Origin: Trichoplax adhaerens
Taxonomy: Eukaryota > Placozoa > Uniplacotomia > Trichoplacea > Trichoplacidae
Assembly (NCBI RefSeq): GCF_000150275.1
Contig: NW_002060961.1
Coordinates: 249,046-313,045 of the forward strand
Direction: 5' to 3'
Length of the DNA stretch: 64,000 nt
The notes beneath the pieces are model-generated. The model ran no database searches and was not told where the DNA came from. It was given only the letters and a program-made list of their open reading frames with translations. Of this stretch, positions 1 through 11,909 are shown one piece after another. Within the stretch, counting starts at the first letter, position 1. Each line of letters starts with the position of its first letter. A program made the translations under genes and the position numbers.

Positions 1-2794
1 AGTCTGAATTCCTGTTATCGGAGGCGATATTCCACTGGCTAACCATGACATTGCGTATCTCTCTCTCTCTTCCTGGTGTTAGAATGTCCTGAATGATTAA
101 TGCGCTATTACCAATAATTATTGTTATTGATAATATTGAAAATATTTTCAATGCAAGACGTGAGAATTATGTAAATATTTTATAAAATGATAGACTGAAC
201 AGTGCATTATCTTGGAGATCTATTACTAATTGCACAAGATCGTGTATTTGTCTTTAATGTATACAGATATTTTGTGCGTATTGCACGACAGTGATCTTTG
301 TTAATTAAAACTAGATCGCATTTTTAATGATTTGCTACATCACTTAGTGTATGTATTGCACCCATGCAGTTATAAAGTAATAGAAATTGTAGCCCTGACT
401 AGCTTATTTAAATTATTATGGAGCACTCAATGAAATAAATAAAACGGAAATACTGTATATTGCTGAGTTAACAGATGAAAAGTTTCTGAAGTTATTTGTG
501 CTTGGCTATGGAAATTTTGGTGGAATCAACAAAACCCCTTTTCAAAGTAAAATAAATCTTCAATCTATATCGGTAATCTTTTAGAGTGCGCGCACTATTC
601 TCAAGTATAAGCTCGGGGCAAAAACTTTGTGCGTTTGCAATCCTTAAAGCGCGGTTCCAGAAGCAGTTCGGTACGAAACTATGACACATTGGTACAACTG
701 AGTTTCAAATCTAATTATCAATCTCACACCTTGTATGTTCATCTATCGTATTAAGCAACCATATTATATTTTCTTATGGAGATATTACAAGTACGTATTT
801 TAGGCTACCGTAGTACTGAAAGCAAATACTGTATGAGTGCAGGTAAACATTGCGCTAGCTAATAATTAACTTAAAGCGTACAGACCAATTATGAAAGCTT
901 ACATAATATTTCGTAGATGTAATTTTCATTTCATTGATTTCTCAATGAAGAACAATCAAATTTGTAAGTATAATTGGAGCTATGTTGAGCACATTCATTA
1001 ATCAGATTGTGAAAGTACTAAATTCAGGTTTCACTAAAGCATCTTATTCAAATCAAATTTTTAAAAAACCTACTACCTGGCTAATCTCACAAATTATTTA
1101 TCAGCTGCAAATACGATGGACCGTTGTTTTTTTCGAAATAGAACTGTTAACGAAATTTTTGATCTTTGAATATGAGCCTACATGTATATGCTAAATCGTA
1201 AAGATAGCTTTTAGTTTTCAGATATTGCCTGCTATAAAATCATAACTTGACTTGCCCAGCAGGCTAAATTTATCAGTCAAGATGAACATCTTGGCAAACT
1301 GTATTTTAGCGTAGGCCAAATTGGAAATATTTAGTTCATCGCTTGCATTTTTATAGACCTTTATTCCCATTCATAACCCTCTAAATTGGCTTAAAATCAC
1401 TTCTTACACAATACAGATTCGATTATATGAACATAAGAACAGCTATTCCAGCTGACAATCCTATAAATACATATACTTACAATACATTGCAAACTTGAAG
1501 TCTTCATATTACAACAAACCTATTGATAGATCATATAAATTATATATAGGCCCTGTGCACTATCTCTATAATACTATGTAAACCAGTGGTAAATAATTCA
1601 ATTATACATTATGATTTACTTTGAAATTCAATATTCAATTATAAAACGATTTGGCCATCATGAAATTTATGAAAGCAGCGATGGTTTACAAGACAATGCA
1701 AATATCAGCATGTTCTAACTATTCATTTCACAGGTGAGTCTAGTGTATCTAATTATTGTAGTATTTGTACGATACATGAAAGCTCAATAACTTCGATTGA
1801 GAAGTATTTTAAAAACAAACTAACGCTATAGGATGTTAATTAACGTAGTGTTATTAATTGTCAATCAACTTTATCGCAGAATCTGAAAAGATCACAATAT
1901 ACGTGCACAGTCCTAAAACAAGCATATCTACAGTATTAGAATGGTGATAACATTTGATTAAATTAAAATTTATCTCATCTCGCTTCAATAATAATATACA
2001 TTTATTACAAGCTGCAAGCCGTTCGCTAGGTTTGTCATTGTACCATATAGAATTAATATATGCATCAAATGGCATACCACGCTTGATGGAGAGAGAATTC
2101 AATGGCAATAAAAATTTTGTATTTACGGTGAAAATTCCAGGTTTGAATAAAATAAAAATAATAATACAAAAAAGTCCGTATAGTGACATACATACTATAA
2201 AGGACAGAAGCATAAAGTATTAATTTCATTTCAAGTATCTAGCAAGCAGTTATTAACTTACTAGATTACGAGCTACTAGGTAGAAATTTTATCTTGATAG
2301 TGGTCCAATTTACAGGCATAACAGAATAGTAATAAATCAGTCTGTTTGGTATTATTGCAGGTAATAGTACTGTAAGGAAAGTTTTACTACACCATAAGAG
2401 TGTAATACAACCTCTTTCGCTTCTCAACATAATCGATATTGAGCGTATAGTATATCAAGGTCGTATTCAGCTTGAATTGGTACAATACAATTTATACATT
2501 TATGTAATTCATAAAAATAGCTCAGATAGTACCAGCCGTATCTGATTGATACTATTATAACAATAGTTTTACAGAGTTTAAGTCCATAAAATTGGATCTC
2601 TTTTAACATATAGGAGGTATTGGTCCCGGTCCTCTTTCAAATCCAAAAACTGGATATTGATACAAATACTACAGAGTGGCAGAGCTTGTTGTCTACTACA
2701 ATCCTATACCAATGGTGGATATATTGTGTTATCTCTTTTTCAAGCGTTAGTAGTCGCTATCAGCCAGTCTGAAGATTAATCTATGACAATCCTA
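1..2794. other. Intergenic AT-rich DNA, no supported gene
   Basis: No open frame here has family features or a splice-consistent continuation. A short CT run lies near 59-72. Overlapping ORFs on both strands around 1854-2223 are probably chance products of AT-rich sequence. The right end is the 3' flank of the minus-strand GT31 gene, and I saw no clear AATAAA on that strand close to its stop. Confidence 0.5.
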
Positions 2795-4102
2795 TTAAGA
2801 ATCTGGATCCGGATCCAGTACACGTGTAAACCAACAATGCTCAGTTTTCATCATTGCATGTGCTAAAAGATTCATCCGTATATGTTGATTAGCAGAAGCA
2901 ATATTGTTAATGACAAGATAGCCGTTGACATCGTGCCGCGTGTAATGGATGACTTTCTTCTGTAAGATAGGCCACTTTAGATGAAATCGTTTATTATGAA
3001 TTAAATCAATGCCACACTTTCTAGCCAGCAAACCAAGGTAGATACCATCGGAACATTGTAGTAAAGGAACAGAATCTGATGCAATGATTAAATCTCGAGC
3101 AACATCACGACTCATGACCGTCCCATAACCTTGAAAAAATGGAGGATAATAATTGCCAGGAAATTCTACTTTGGAAGCATATTTTGGATCATATGGATCA
3201 CGATTAGGAACATGAAAACGCCAATCGTGCTCAACCTGACCATGCCATAATCGGCTGAGTTTACGTCTTATAATTAGCCAACCCAGAAATTCAAACATTC
3301 GCGGAGCATTGACAAAAGCGTTATCATTACCTTTATACAAAAATAAGGGCTGGCAATAAATATAACTCCAATGAATACCCATTAACGTCTTCCTGGACAT
3401 GTTGCGCTCATTGTCGACAAAATCGCCAAGTAATAAATCTTGATATTGCTTATACTCGGCTTGTAATTGTGCATCGCCATCTTGTATACCAGTCGATCCA
3501 ATGGAGAAGATGACCCGCCAAGCGTTTGGTGCTCCATAGATTTCGGTAAAGCGTTTGCCATTACCCCATGATCGACGAATAGCTTTACGTAATTCGAAAT
3601 TTTCAGGTTTACTATTAATAACTAGCATGACAATGGCTTGCGATGTACAAGGAGCTGGCGTATACTTGGTGACATGATTGATTTGAACCGGTTGACGAGG
3701 ACCGGGTAATAATCGAATGGTAATGTGGCGAGGAAATTTACAACGCTTTGCTTTACCAAGGACATGCTTTGGTGCAGTCATATTAAAAGGTCTTCGAATA
3801 AATTTTGTCACCTTGGATGTCTTCTTAGAAGAGCCATTCTTCTCCTTGTCTAGTTTAGTATCCTTTTGATGTGCATCAGCCTTACCTTTATCATTATTAT
3901 CATGGTTATTACCGTTACTGACTTCATTTTGACCAGCAACCGGCGCACCATCGTTTCCTTTAGCCCCTTGTCTTTGAATCGGTGTCGACTTTCCCGTGTG
4001 CGATACGACAAATATACCCACATAAACCAATAAGCAAATAGTTAAACTTGTGGATAAAACTAAACGTAACCTCATGTTAGTCAAAAAATACTGAACGATC
4101 AA
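2795..4102 (-). CDS. GT31 family beta-1,3-glycosyltransferase-like protein A, degraded DxD motif
   Basis: A single-exon frame of 435 codons. It is a type II Golgi membrane protein by layout: a short cytosolic end, a hydrophobic anchor at about residues 13-34, a Lys/Asp/Asn-rich stem at about 38-105, then a GT31 domain at about 155-380. Conserved GT31 blocks are visible: the VINS strand at 161-164, LRKAIRRSWG at 171-180, the LLGDFVDNERNMSRKT block at 224-239 and the FQGYG block near 323-327. The family normally carries K-x-DDD-x-F, which binds Mn2+ and UDP-sugar. Here it reads KGNDNAF (257-263), so two of three acidic residues are gone. The downstream acidic EDVYxG-type block reads CSDGIYLG (350-357). 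The gene may therefore be a pseudoenzyme or have unusual metal use. M10 (base 4075) is an alternative start nearer the anchor. The paralogue at 25.2-26.5 kb keeps the motifs. The frame is otherwise undamaged, so it is probably expressed. Confidence 0.85.
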   Translation of the reverse strand: MIVQYFLTNMRLRLVLSTSLTICLLVYVGIFVVSHTGKSTPIQRQGAKGNDGAPVAGQNEVSNGNNHDNNDKGKADAHQKDTKLDKEKNGSSKKTSKVTKFIRRPFNMTAPKHVLGKAKRCKFPRHITIRLLPGPRQPVQINHVTKYTPAPCTSQAIVMLVINSKPENFELRKAIRRSWGNGKRFTEIYGAPNAWRVIFSIGSTGIQDGDAQLQAEYKQYQDLLLGDFVDNERNMSRKTLMGIHWSYIYCQPLFLYKGNDNAFVNAPRMFEFLGWLIIRRKLSRLWHGQVEHDWRFHVPNRDPYDPKYASKVEFPGNYYPPFFQGYGTVMSRDVARDLIIASDSVPLLQCSDGIYLGLLARKCGIDLIHNKRFHLKWPILQKKVIHYTRHDVNGYLVINNIASANQHIRMNLLAHAMMKTEHCWFTRVLDPDPDS

Positions 4103-5398
4103 GTCGTTCGATCAATTGGATCAAGTTGAAGATGCCCCTAAATTGGCCTTAATTGCTAACGCACCACCGCCAATGACGACAAGGACAGCAGTGAAACCAT
4201 CAGAGTAAAAAGTATTCGAGGAGGATGACGAGTCCTCACGCGCAGATCGTCTACAGTACAGTGCCTACAGTGTACAGTATAAGGTATCATACTTCCATAC
4301 TGTACACTGTACAGGATAGTACTGTGCTCTGCTGTCGTCTTTCCGGTGTCCAGTTGTCCCAGGTGAAATCCGATGGTGGAAAAATTGGCAAGAAACTTTT
4401 TGAGTTTGGTTTTACTGGACAGTACAGTAAAAGATGAAATTTTCTCTTCTTTCAGCTGGAGATGGAGTTGATGGACACTCAGTGGATAGTATAGTGTACT
4501 AGTGTACTGCGACCATGCCCAATCTGTTTGTAGAAGGGACGAATCATTCATTGGTGCAAAAAGGACAGTACTACTGTCAACTGCAGTCTAGTATTGTACT
4601 TTGATACTGGATGAGCCAGTAGACGTAATCATTGTAAAGGATAATTCTCCACACTACTCATCATGACATCATGTTGCACTTGTAGGCAATCATTTGGAAA
4701 TGATCAAGTTATTGCCAAGTTAAAAGGATGTACTGTATAGTACAAGTACAGTAGGCAAAATAGCACGACTGATTGACAAGCAGACTTCAACTAGGGTCAA
4801 TACAAGTGTACTTAAACAGGTGTAAAGGGTAAACTAGTGATGTCTTGGATCTCCAAACACTCACCACTAGGGTTACTGGCTGAGCTGTGATATCATCGCT
4901 CCAGTACTCATGCACCCAGCAATTGAATGACGTGAGCTTACACGACTAGTTTATTGACTACCTTACAATACTGAACGTCATCAAATTAGGAATATCATAG
5001 ACCACATCGATCCTAAATGATTGCCTAATTATAATTCACGACTTGCAATCTTGCAAGAGTAACTCCAACTTCACCACTGGAAAAAATGAGCGCTCAGCAA
5101 CCAGCTCATTCAACAAGAAACAACACAGTTTGACCATGGAATACCGTATTACTGTACTGTACTCAGTGTACTGTACTAGTCTTGTTGGTCAATGGTAGCG
5201 TATGGACAAGACTAGATTACGCGGAACACTTCCAGTACAGTAGCCGTACAGTACTTACTGTACCGAGATTACTGTAAAATACGGTAGAATACAGTACTTT
5301 ACACTAGAGACCTTGAAATACTGTGCACTGTACACTATACTGCAGTGCTTCATACAATCCTATTAGGACTGGACGGCACCGGACGGATACTATGCAGG
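4103..5398. repeat. GTAC/CTGTACAG palindrome-rich intergenic block
   Basis: Upstream of GT31 gene A. The block is dense in short self-complementary words built on GTAC (TACAGTAC, TGTACTGTAC, CTGTACACTG), for example near 4252-4320, 5150-5180 and 5230-5345. Such words are rare in most of the window and recur in clusters at 26.8-27.5 kb and 41.0-42.5 kb. ORFs at 4156-4551 (minus) and 4225-4437 (plus) overlap each other and show no protein features. Promoter function for the adjacent minus-strand gene is possible, but no TATA-type element was identified. Confidence 0.6.
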
Positions 5399-5550
5399 GT
5401 GTACCATAACATTTTGTCACTTTCGGGCCATATTTTTCTTTCAAAATACATGTACAGTAAAGCTATAATAGAATGATATATTAATCAGTATTTGCTTATT
5501 AAAATCACTGGTTGATGCTTTTCAAAGTGACAAAATACTTTGATACACAC
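5399..5550. mobile_element. Candidate MITE-like element with ~25-bp terminal inverted repeats
   Basis: The left end begins GTGTACCATAAC and runs into ATTTTGTCACTTT. About 150 bp later the sequence AAAGTGACAAAAT runs into a terminal GATACAC. Reverse-complementing the right end gives GTGTATCAAAGT followed by ATTTTGTCACTTT, so the termini pair over about 25 bp with a perfect 13-bp core. The interior is AT-rich and non-coding. No convincing target-site duplication was found, so the superfamily is unassigned. Confidence 0.45.
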
Positions 5551-6151
5551 TGTACAGTACATGGCACAATATGGCGCCAGGGTAAGATGATTTTCCAATG
5601 GCATCATACACTACAGTACAGTACTTATTACGCAGGTTTTCAACCGTGACTTTTGAGGTATTTGGACCGGTCTAGGACAATTCGACGTCGACAATTTACC
5701 GCTGTACAATGGAGTAGTATAGGATGACATCAATGTAGATTGGATAGGACGACGGTGAATTCCAACACTTTGCAGCGTTCAATCCTATACACCGTAAAAT
5801 GAATCGAATGCAATAAACTATCTGCTTTGATATTACGAGGGTGGATTGAATATTTTACGCCGTCAAATTCATTGAATACGGTAAATTATCCGGTTTCGGT
5901 ATTGGACACTGTCACGACTTTTGGGCTTTGGAGGTGCAATTTTATCGGTAGGGGTCCCTGTTGACACGGTTGTAAAATATGGCGCACAACTTTTCAGCCC
6001 TTCCAATGCTGTCGAAATCACTGAGGCCAAAAAGGTTTTATCCTTTTTACCTCACCGAGTCGCCTTTTTCACCTAGAGGGCACAGATCGAATGGCTACTG
6101 CGTTCACCGTACAGCGCGTGGCTGGTTCACTCCACTGAATACTGTAAAGCG
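5551..6151. other. Intergenic DNA, no supported gene
   Basis: Slightly GC-richer than its surroundings. It carries a few GTAC words at 5560-5640 and a weak inverted pairing of CCGTAAAAT with ATTTTACGCC near 5793 and 5855. No coding frame with recognisable features is present. Confidence 0.4.
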
Positions 6152-6354
6152 TTCTTCTACATTACTTCAATACGTATGGTAGAAGTCATTGAAACAAATG
6201 AAGATCAAGCTAGTAAAGTGTTCTTCTACATTACTTCATTACGTATGGTAGAAGTCATTGAAACGAATAAAGATAAAGCTAGTAAAGCGTTCTTCTACAT
6301 TACTTCAATACGTATGGTAGCAGTCATTGAAACAAACGACGATAAAGCTAGAGA
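6152..6354 (+). repeat. Tandem 69-bp repeat, three copies
   Basis: Units begin at 6152, 6221 and 6290, each starting TTCTTCTACATTACTTC. The third is truncated. Because 69 is divisible by three, the plus-strand frame stays open through all copies (open 6176-6496) and reads as a 23-residue repeat beginning MVEVIETN. No intron-compatible extension or domain was found, so it is called a repeat rather than a gene. Confidence 0.8.
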
Positions 6355-8217
6355 TAGCGGGCCTATTCCACAGGCTTACAGTCCCGTACAGATTGCACTA
6401 CAGTCCTGTACCATTAACTTCGTCGTTCTTAATTTATTTTTTTTTAATCGGTTTATGACTGCAACACCACAGATGCAACTAGAAGTGACGATCTGATGAA
6501 TTGCAATAATAGCTTAGTAGCAAATGTGCACTGTACAATACCCAAAAGTAATAATAAAAATAATTGCTTTTATGCGATGTACTTCTACGCTACTTTTGTC
6601 CAATGGCTAGCAATAATGATGCCATGTGCGAAACCGTGAATCACGAGAACAAATGCATTAATGGAGATTCACAATAGATCGATTTTGACATAATGGATAC
6701 TCCCCATCTCCATTGACAATAAATTATTTTCACTATCGATTCTTTTACCTCAATGATATTTATTGAAATCTTGAAGCTAGGCAGAATTCATTTCAAACTA
6801 TAACCCCTTAATCTACGTCTCAGATTGAATCTCCTATCACCGCTACGTTACTACAGTAGCATATTACATCATTTATGAACATTGACTCAAAACATGATGG
6901 ATTCATTTCGATCCTGTTTCCAAAGTTTTTCTATCGAGCGCTTGAAAGCAATGGTATACTGGGACAGTATACATTTTTAGCATTTGATACATTTTTTGAC
7001 TACGTCATAACTAGCACTGCACGATCATTTTGTATATTGTGTATACGTACGTTACTTATACCATTGGATTGTTTTATTTTTGAGAATTATGGCATAAATT
7101 ACTAGAAATTTCTCTTCCTAGTAGTCCATCTGATGAAATCTACACTACTCAAGTCATTATACGACCATTGAACTTAAAATAAACTAGTACGTTTATATAC
7201 ACAATCACAGTCCTACTCACTGCAGTAAAAAGTACTGCTAAGCCATAATACTGGCGTCGCTTGATTGATTATAGACGCATAGAATGGGATAAATCAAGTT
7301 TAAAGCATATGAGTTGTTATTCGAGTTGTACATTAGGGAAATGTTTAATGTTGAAGTAAGGGTTACGATAAACATCTTGAACTACAATGCACTAAATACA
7401 ATTTGGCGTTAACCGAGAACATTCAATCATTGTACCGAATATCAAACAACCACGGCATTTTATGTGAACAGCGATATCCTCCTATACACTTCTAATGTAA
7501 CCATTTACATACATTATTTGGTAAAATTCAATTCAATTTCTTATGTAGGTAAAATGGAATATAAGTCTTATTCGATAATACATTCCAATACAGTATCGCA
7601 GGTGAATGATAATATTACCTTACTCATTGATTACATCTAAATTCTTATATGTAATACAGAAACCAGCTCTAATTACGACAATCCTTTACAGATGCCACGT
7701 ATAAAAGCAGTCGTTAATTCAATCACGGCTGAAGTGATACGGGAAATTTGCTAAATTCTACTATTTTCTTAATGACATCCATCAAGTCATGCGTTCTGAA
7801 GTCACAAAGAGAAAAATACGCGTAAGTGGCTCTTTTAACATTTAGCCCAAATTTCGTCAGTAATATAAAAAAGACAAGAAATATATTATCCAGTTTCTGT
7901 TAATTAAAGCGATCAATGTACTGTATTTGGGAATACTATTTATGCGGTAACGATGCTAGAAGTAATTGTATAATTAATGTCATATAAATCGCAAAACAGC
8001 ATAGAATGCATCATCTAAAGTTTTTCTATAAGTTTCAAAAATCCGATGTTCCCAGCTGTAGCATTGAATAAACTAATTGCTATAGTTGATAATAATCCAT
8101 AATGCTGGATTTCTGTATGAAAGCGTTGTACTCTAACGCTATCAACTTCAATATTGTTACCTTTATTAACTCAATCCATGATTATTCCCACTAGTTCATA
8201 ACAAATTACTGCAACGT
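6355..8217. other. Intergenic DNA; 3' flank of the ankyrin gene
   Basis: No supported gene. The stretch from about 7330 to 8217 resembles 14950-15786 (shared GGGAAATGTTTAAT, TGTAATACAGAAA and GACAATC words), so it belongs to the duplicated segment that carries the ankyrin genes. A conserved AG followed by a short frame at 7795 on the minus strand (matching 15429 in the copy) could be an alternative terminal exon of the ankyrin gene. Confidence 0.45.
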
Positions 8218-11200
8218 TTACATGTATACCTTATTGTCTGCCTTTGCTAGAATATCCGCAACTTCAGAATGGCCTACTTCTACAGCTATATCATGTGCAG
8301 TTTGACCTCTCTTTTGAAAAATTATTTTAGAATTAATCAAATGTGTCACAGTTATACAATCTGTTACTTAATAAACTATCAAAAACAATGTATACGATAC
8401 CTATTGATATCGTTAGGAAAATTCTGCTTAAGTTGTAAGAATTACAAGCCAAATAAATAGATTCATTGAGCTAAATTATCAATCGATCTACCTTGCTAAC
8501 TGCATTTAGACTCGCATCATTTCTTAAGAGGAGACGAATACAATCAACGTGACCTTCCCATGTAGCCAAATGAAGAGGTGTATAATCATCCTATCAAAAG
8601 TTAATTCAGAACAATATATTACATATAAAAAATACTCTAAAAATAACCATAGATAAACTATAGATAGACTAAATACAGCAGATAGATTAATTAAGGGAAA
8701 CTTATGAAGTACTATTTGTAAAGTTTCATTTATCTAATTTAATTACAATCTCATTCGGTATACTTTATTTTTATTGATGCAAAGGAACAACAGCAACTAT
8801 ACCATTCACTCATGCCCGTATAAATAAACTGCTATGTTAATTAAATCGAAACATTAAACATCTTCAAGGGTAATTTAAGAAATCGTCATAACTTATCACT
8901 CATAATCCGAATTATTTCAGTAATAGTAACGCATTTATTGTTTGTCCATTAATCTATAATTCTACCAAATGTATTAAGAATTAAAACAATTGTAAAGTAA
9001 TATGTAGATGCTAATTAGTTATTAATTTTACGTCTTACATAACTTAAACAATCTAAAACTCCTTCATGGCCTATGCAAAATAGGTTATAATTTAATTTTA
9101 CGTATAATTCTTATATTACGTACATCATCTCTGACGTCGACATCAACTTTCTGATTCAGTAACCATTCTAAGATATCCGTTTTGCCTTCAACAGCAGCGA
9201 AATGACTTGGTCGATAGCGAAACTAATCATTGCAATATGAGATAACAATAAAAATTACTTTTATTACCACTGATTACCGCATTAGAAAAGTAGTCAGGAT
9301 TAAGAAAATTACGCTATGATATATTTTAAACACATTATCAAAAACTTATCATACCCATCCAGGTCGTTTCAGTGCATTATAATTTCCAAGATGTTGATAC
9401 AAAAATTTTAAAATTTTCAAGTAGCCTAAAGATGCTGCTTGGTGCAAAGAGCAATCCTTCATTGCCTGCAATACAGCAATTATTGTTATATTCATTACCA
9501 CGATTTTATTATCATCTGTATGTATAAGTTATTGAAGTCTAGTACCATTTTACTTAATGAAACAAATATAATGAATCTATTAAGTCATTTTTAATCATCA
9601 ACCTTTATTACGATATTAATAACGCTATGCTTAATTGAGACAATATCGTATAGATTCATGCTAAACATGACAATTTCAGATTATAGTTATGGCACTAATC
9701 ATAACCATCAGAATATGTTCTAGAGAATAAAATAATACGGCAATGCAATTTATAATCCTGAGAAAATTATTAGACTATTGCTAATAATAATTTTAAAGTA
9801 CACTTAGTTAAGTTTACAATATTGTAGAATTCAACCAATTGCGTACGCAATTATTTCTCTCACTCTCGACAGTTATAAATGTAACTGTACTAAATAATAA
9901 CGTTGTTATTGCAGGTTCATATTTTATGAACGGACTCTGATTAATCTACAGATGTACAATATAGTAATGATGAAGCATTCAGTTTAGTACCTTGTAATCC
10001 ACACAAGTTTTACTCAATTACTAAATCAAATGGCAAAGTGAGTGACTATAAATAGAATTTCAGTCGAAAGTTTAACTGATATCCATACAGATCCAGTTAC
10101 ACTTACGTTTTCATATAAGGGGTCTGCACCGTTTTTCAATAGTAGTTCAACTCCTGCTACATCACCTGCATGTACACATTTCTGTAAGGCGCTGTTGTTG
10201 TTATCATGCTACGTCATATAAAAATAAAACGAAAGAAAATGACAAAACTTTACATTTTATGTGTAAAGATAACGGCAAATTAAATTCGGTTGTAGCTTAA
10301 TGAGCTGTAAAGTGATAAGACAGTTTTAACAATTTTCTATTTTTTTGTTATCCATTGCTTATTTACAAAATGTAATCCATTAGCATGACCGACTAGATTA
10401 CTATACGTGTAAACTGAATGTTTTAACCGTGTATCTCAGATATCCAATACTTGTTAATATGGGGGAAATAAATCTATAATTACTATAAACATTATTTACT
10501 GATAATTCTATATACGGTACAGCCTAATCTTACCCAATCAGGAATATCAATATTTCCTTGAATATTCCTCAACTCTTTAAAAAAAGTATCATTTCCTTTT
10601 CGAACTGCCGCAAGAATTTCACCTGCATCTGGTTGCTACAAATTTAGAAGATACACGCGATGAACGATTAAATATATGTCAGTAAAAATTTCAAAGATAC
10701 AAGAAAACTTATAATTAATTATAATTGCATATTAGATTTGCAGGCCTTGAGCCTCCTATCTACTAGTGTTATACCGTAAATTTGCAAGCTATCATTGTCA
10801 CATATCGAAATCGGTTCCATTCATTTTACAGCAAATTGACTCGACAGTTTAATAGCTAACTAGCTTTCACTACATTTTCGTACATGACTATCATACTTCC
10901 ATTTACTCAGCAGACAGTAGTGTACTGTATTTGTTTAAGCCGTACTATCCGAGGGCATGGGTTTCTGTCCATATTCGTATATAATATGAACGAGGACGAA
11001 GTGTGTAAAATAGATGTCGTTAAAACTATTTACATTACATTGTAGATACGGCTTAAATTACGACATCCGCTTTGCATCGTTGTACCACAGAAGTTACTGC
11101 CAAATACAAATTTCTTGCTTGAAATTTGATTTAAAAAAATTTCCAATCTGACTGAAGCTAATAACAATCTCTGTGTATATTAATTATTATAGATCCAATT

Positions 11201-11909
11201 GCAGTAACAGCAACGAGAGATTTGAGGTTATGGCTTAGTGCATTATACGTATATGTAAGTAATAAATAAAAAAAAAAATAGATATACCGTACGCTTATCC
11301 GATCAATAAACAACGACCCCATAGGTAGCTCATACGTGAACAGGTGTAAGTCTGTACTACAATGAGTAAAGAGTCCCTCCGGGCTCGACTCTGGGTTTTG
11401 TCAGAAACATTGAAAGTACTTTAGTGTACTACGGTGCCACAGCTGTTCATGAAATGATGAATACTTATAGAAATATAAGGTTTTTTCTTCTATCTCTACG
11501 TGAACACTACTGTAACAGTCATAATAATTAAAAAAGAAATAGAAAACTGAAATTTGAACTTTCTTAGCGTGCAATAGCTATTTCTTAGCTGATTTCCATG
11601 AAGATTTCATATCTATTTCTTGGTTCAATTAATTATAAATGCACTTAATAGGTTTAGAATGAAAAATAACCTTGAGTTTAAAATTTTCCCCCAAATGTAT
11701 GCGCATATAATTAATTAATTAAATAAAAAGAATAATGTTTATAATCATTCCGTGAAAAATTACTATCGAGTGAAGAAATTGAAAAAAAAATAATAATAAT
11801 GGTAAGATGGACGATGGATGGTTATAATGATATCTATCAAACGCTCGCTTTTACTTATCATAGATAGTTCGAAACTTACCGTAACATTCGTATTGGTAAT
11901 GGTTCGCAT
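8218..11909 (-). CDS. Small ankyrin-repeat protein, one repeat per exon
   Basis: Seven exons, all joined in phase 0: 11880-11909, 10534-10635, 10107-10208, 9355-9465, 9124-9222, 8492-8590 and 8218-8310, each with GT-AG signals. The product is about 211 residues. Exon 1 encodes only MRTITNTNVT. Exons 2-6 each encode one 33-37-residue ankyrin repeat, with hallmarks such as ALQKCVHAGDVAGVELLLKN, CSLHQAASLGYLK and YTPLHLATWEGH. Exon 7 encodes a last partial repeat (GQTAHDIAVEVGH) and ends NKVYM-stop. Both duplicate copies keep the VYM-stop, which is why I ended the gene there. A conserved AG at 7795 offers an alternative last exon. The specific family was not recognised; repeat-only ankyrin proteins usually act as binding scaffolds. 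There is no signal peptide or membrane segment. Confidence 0.8.

Noticed and set aside
1854-2223. Overlapping ORFs of 119 (minus) and 89 (plus) codons
   Set aside because: AT-rich composition, mutually overlapping, no splice partners, no recognisable domain.
7787-7795. Conserved AG and short frame downstream of the ankyrin gene as the last exon
   Set aside because: Both copies already end with a conserved VYM-stop in exon 7; the downstream frames differ (two residues versus eight). Kept only as an alternative.
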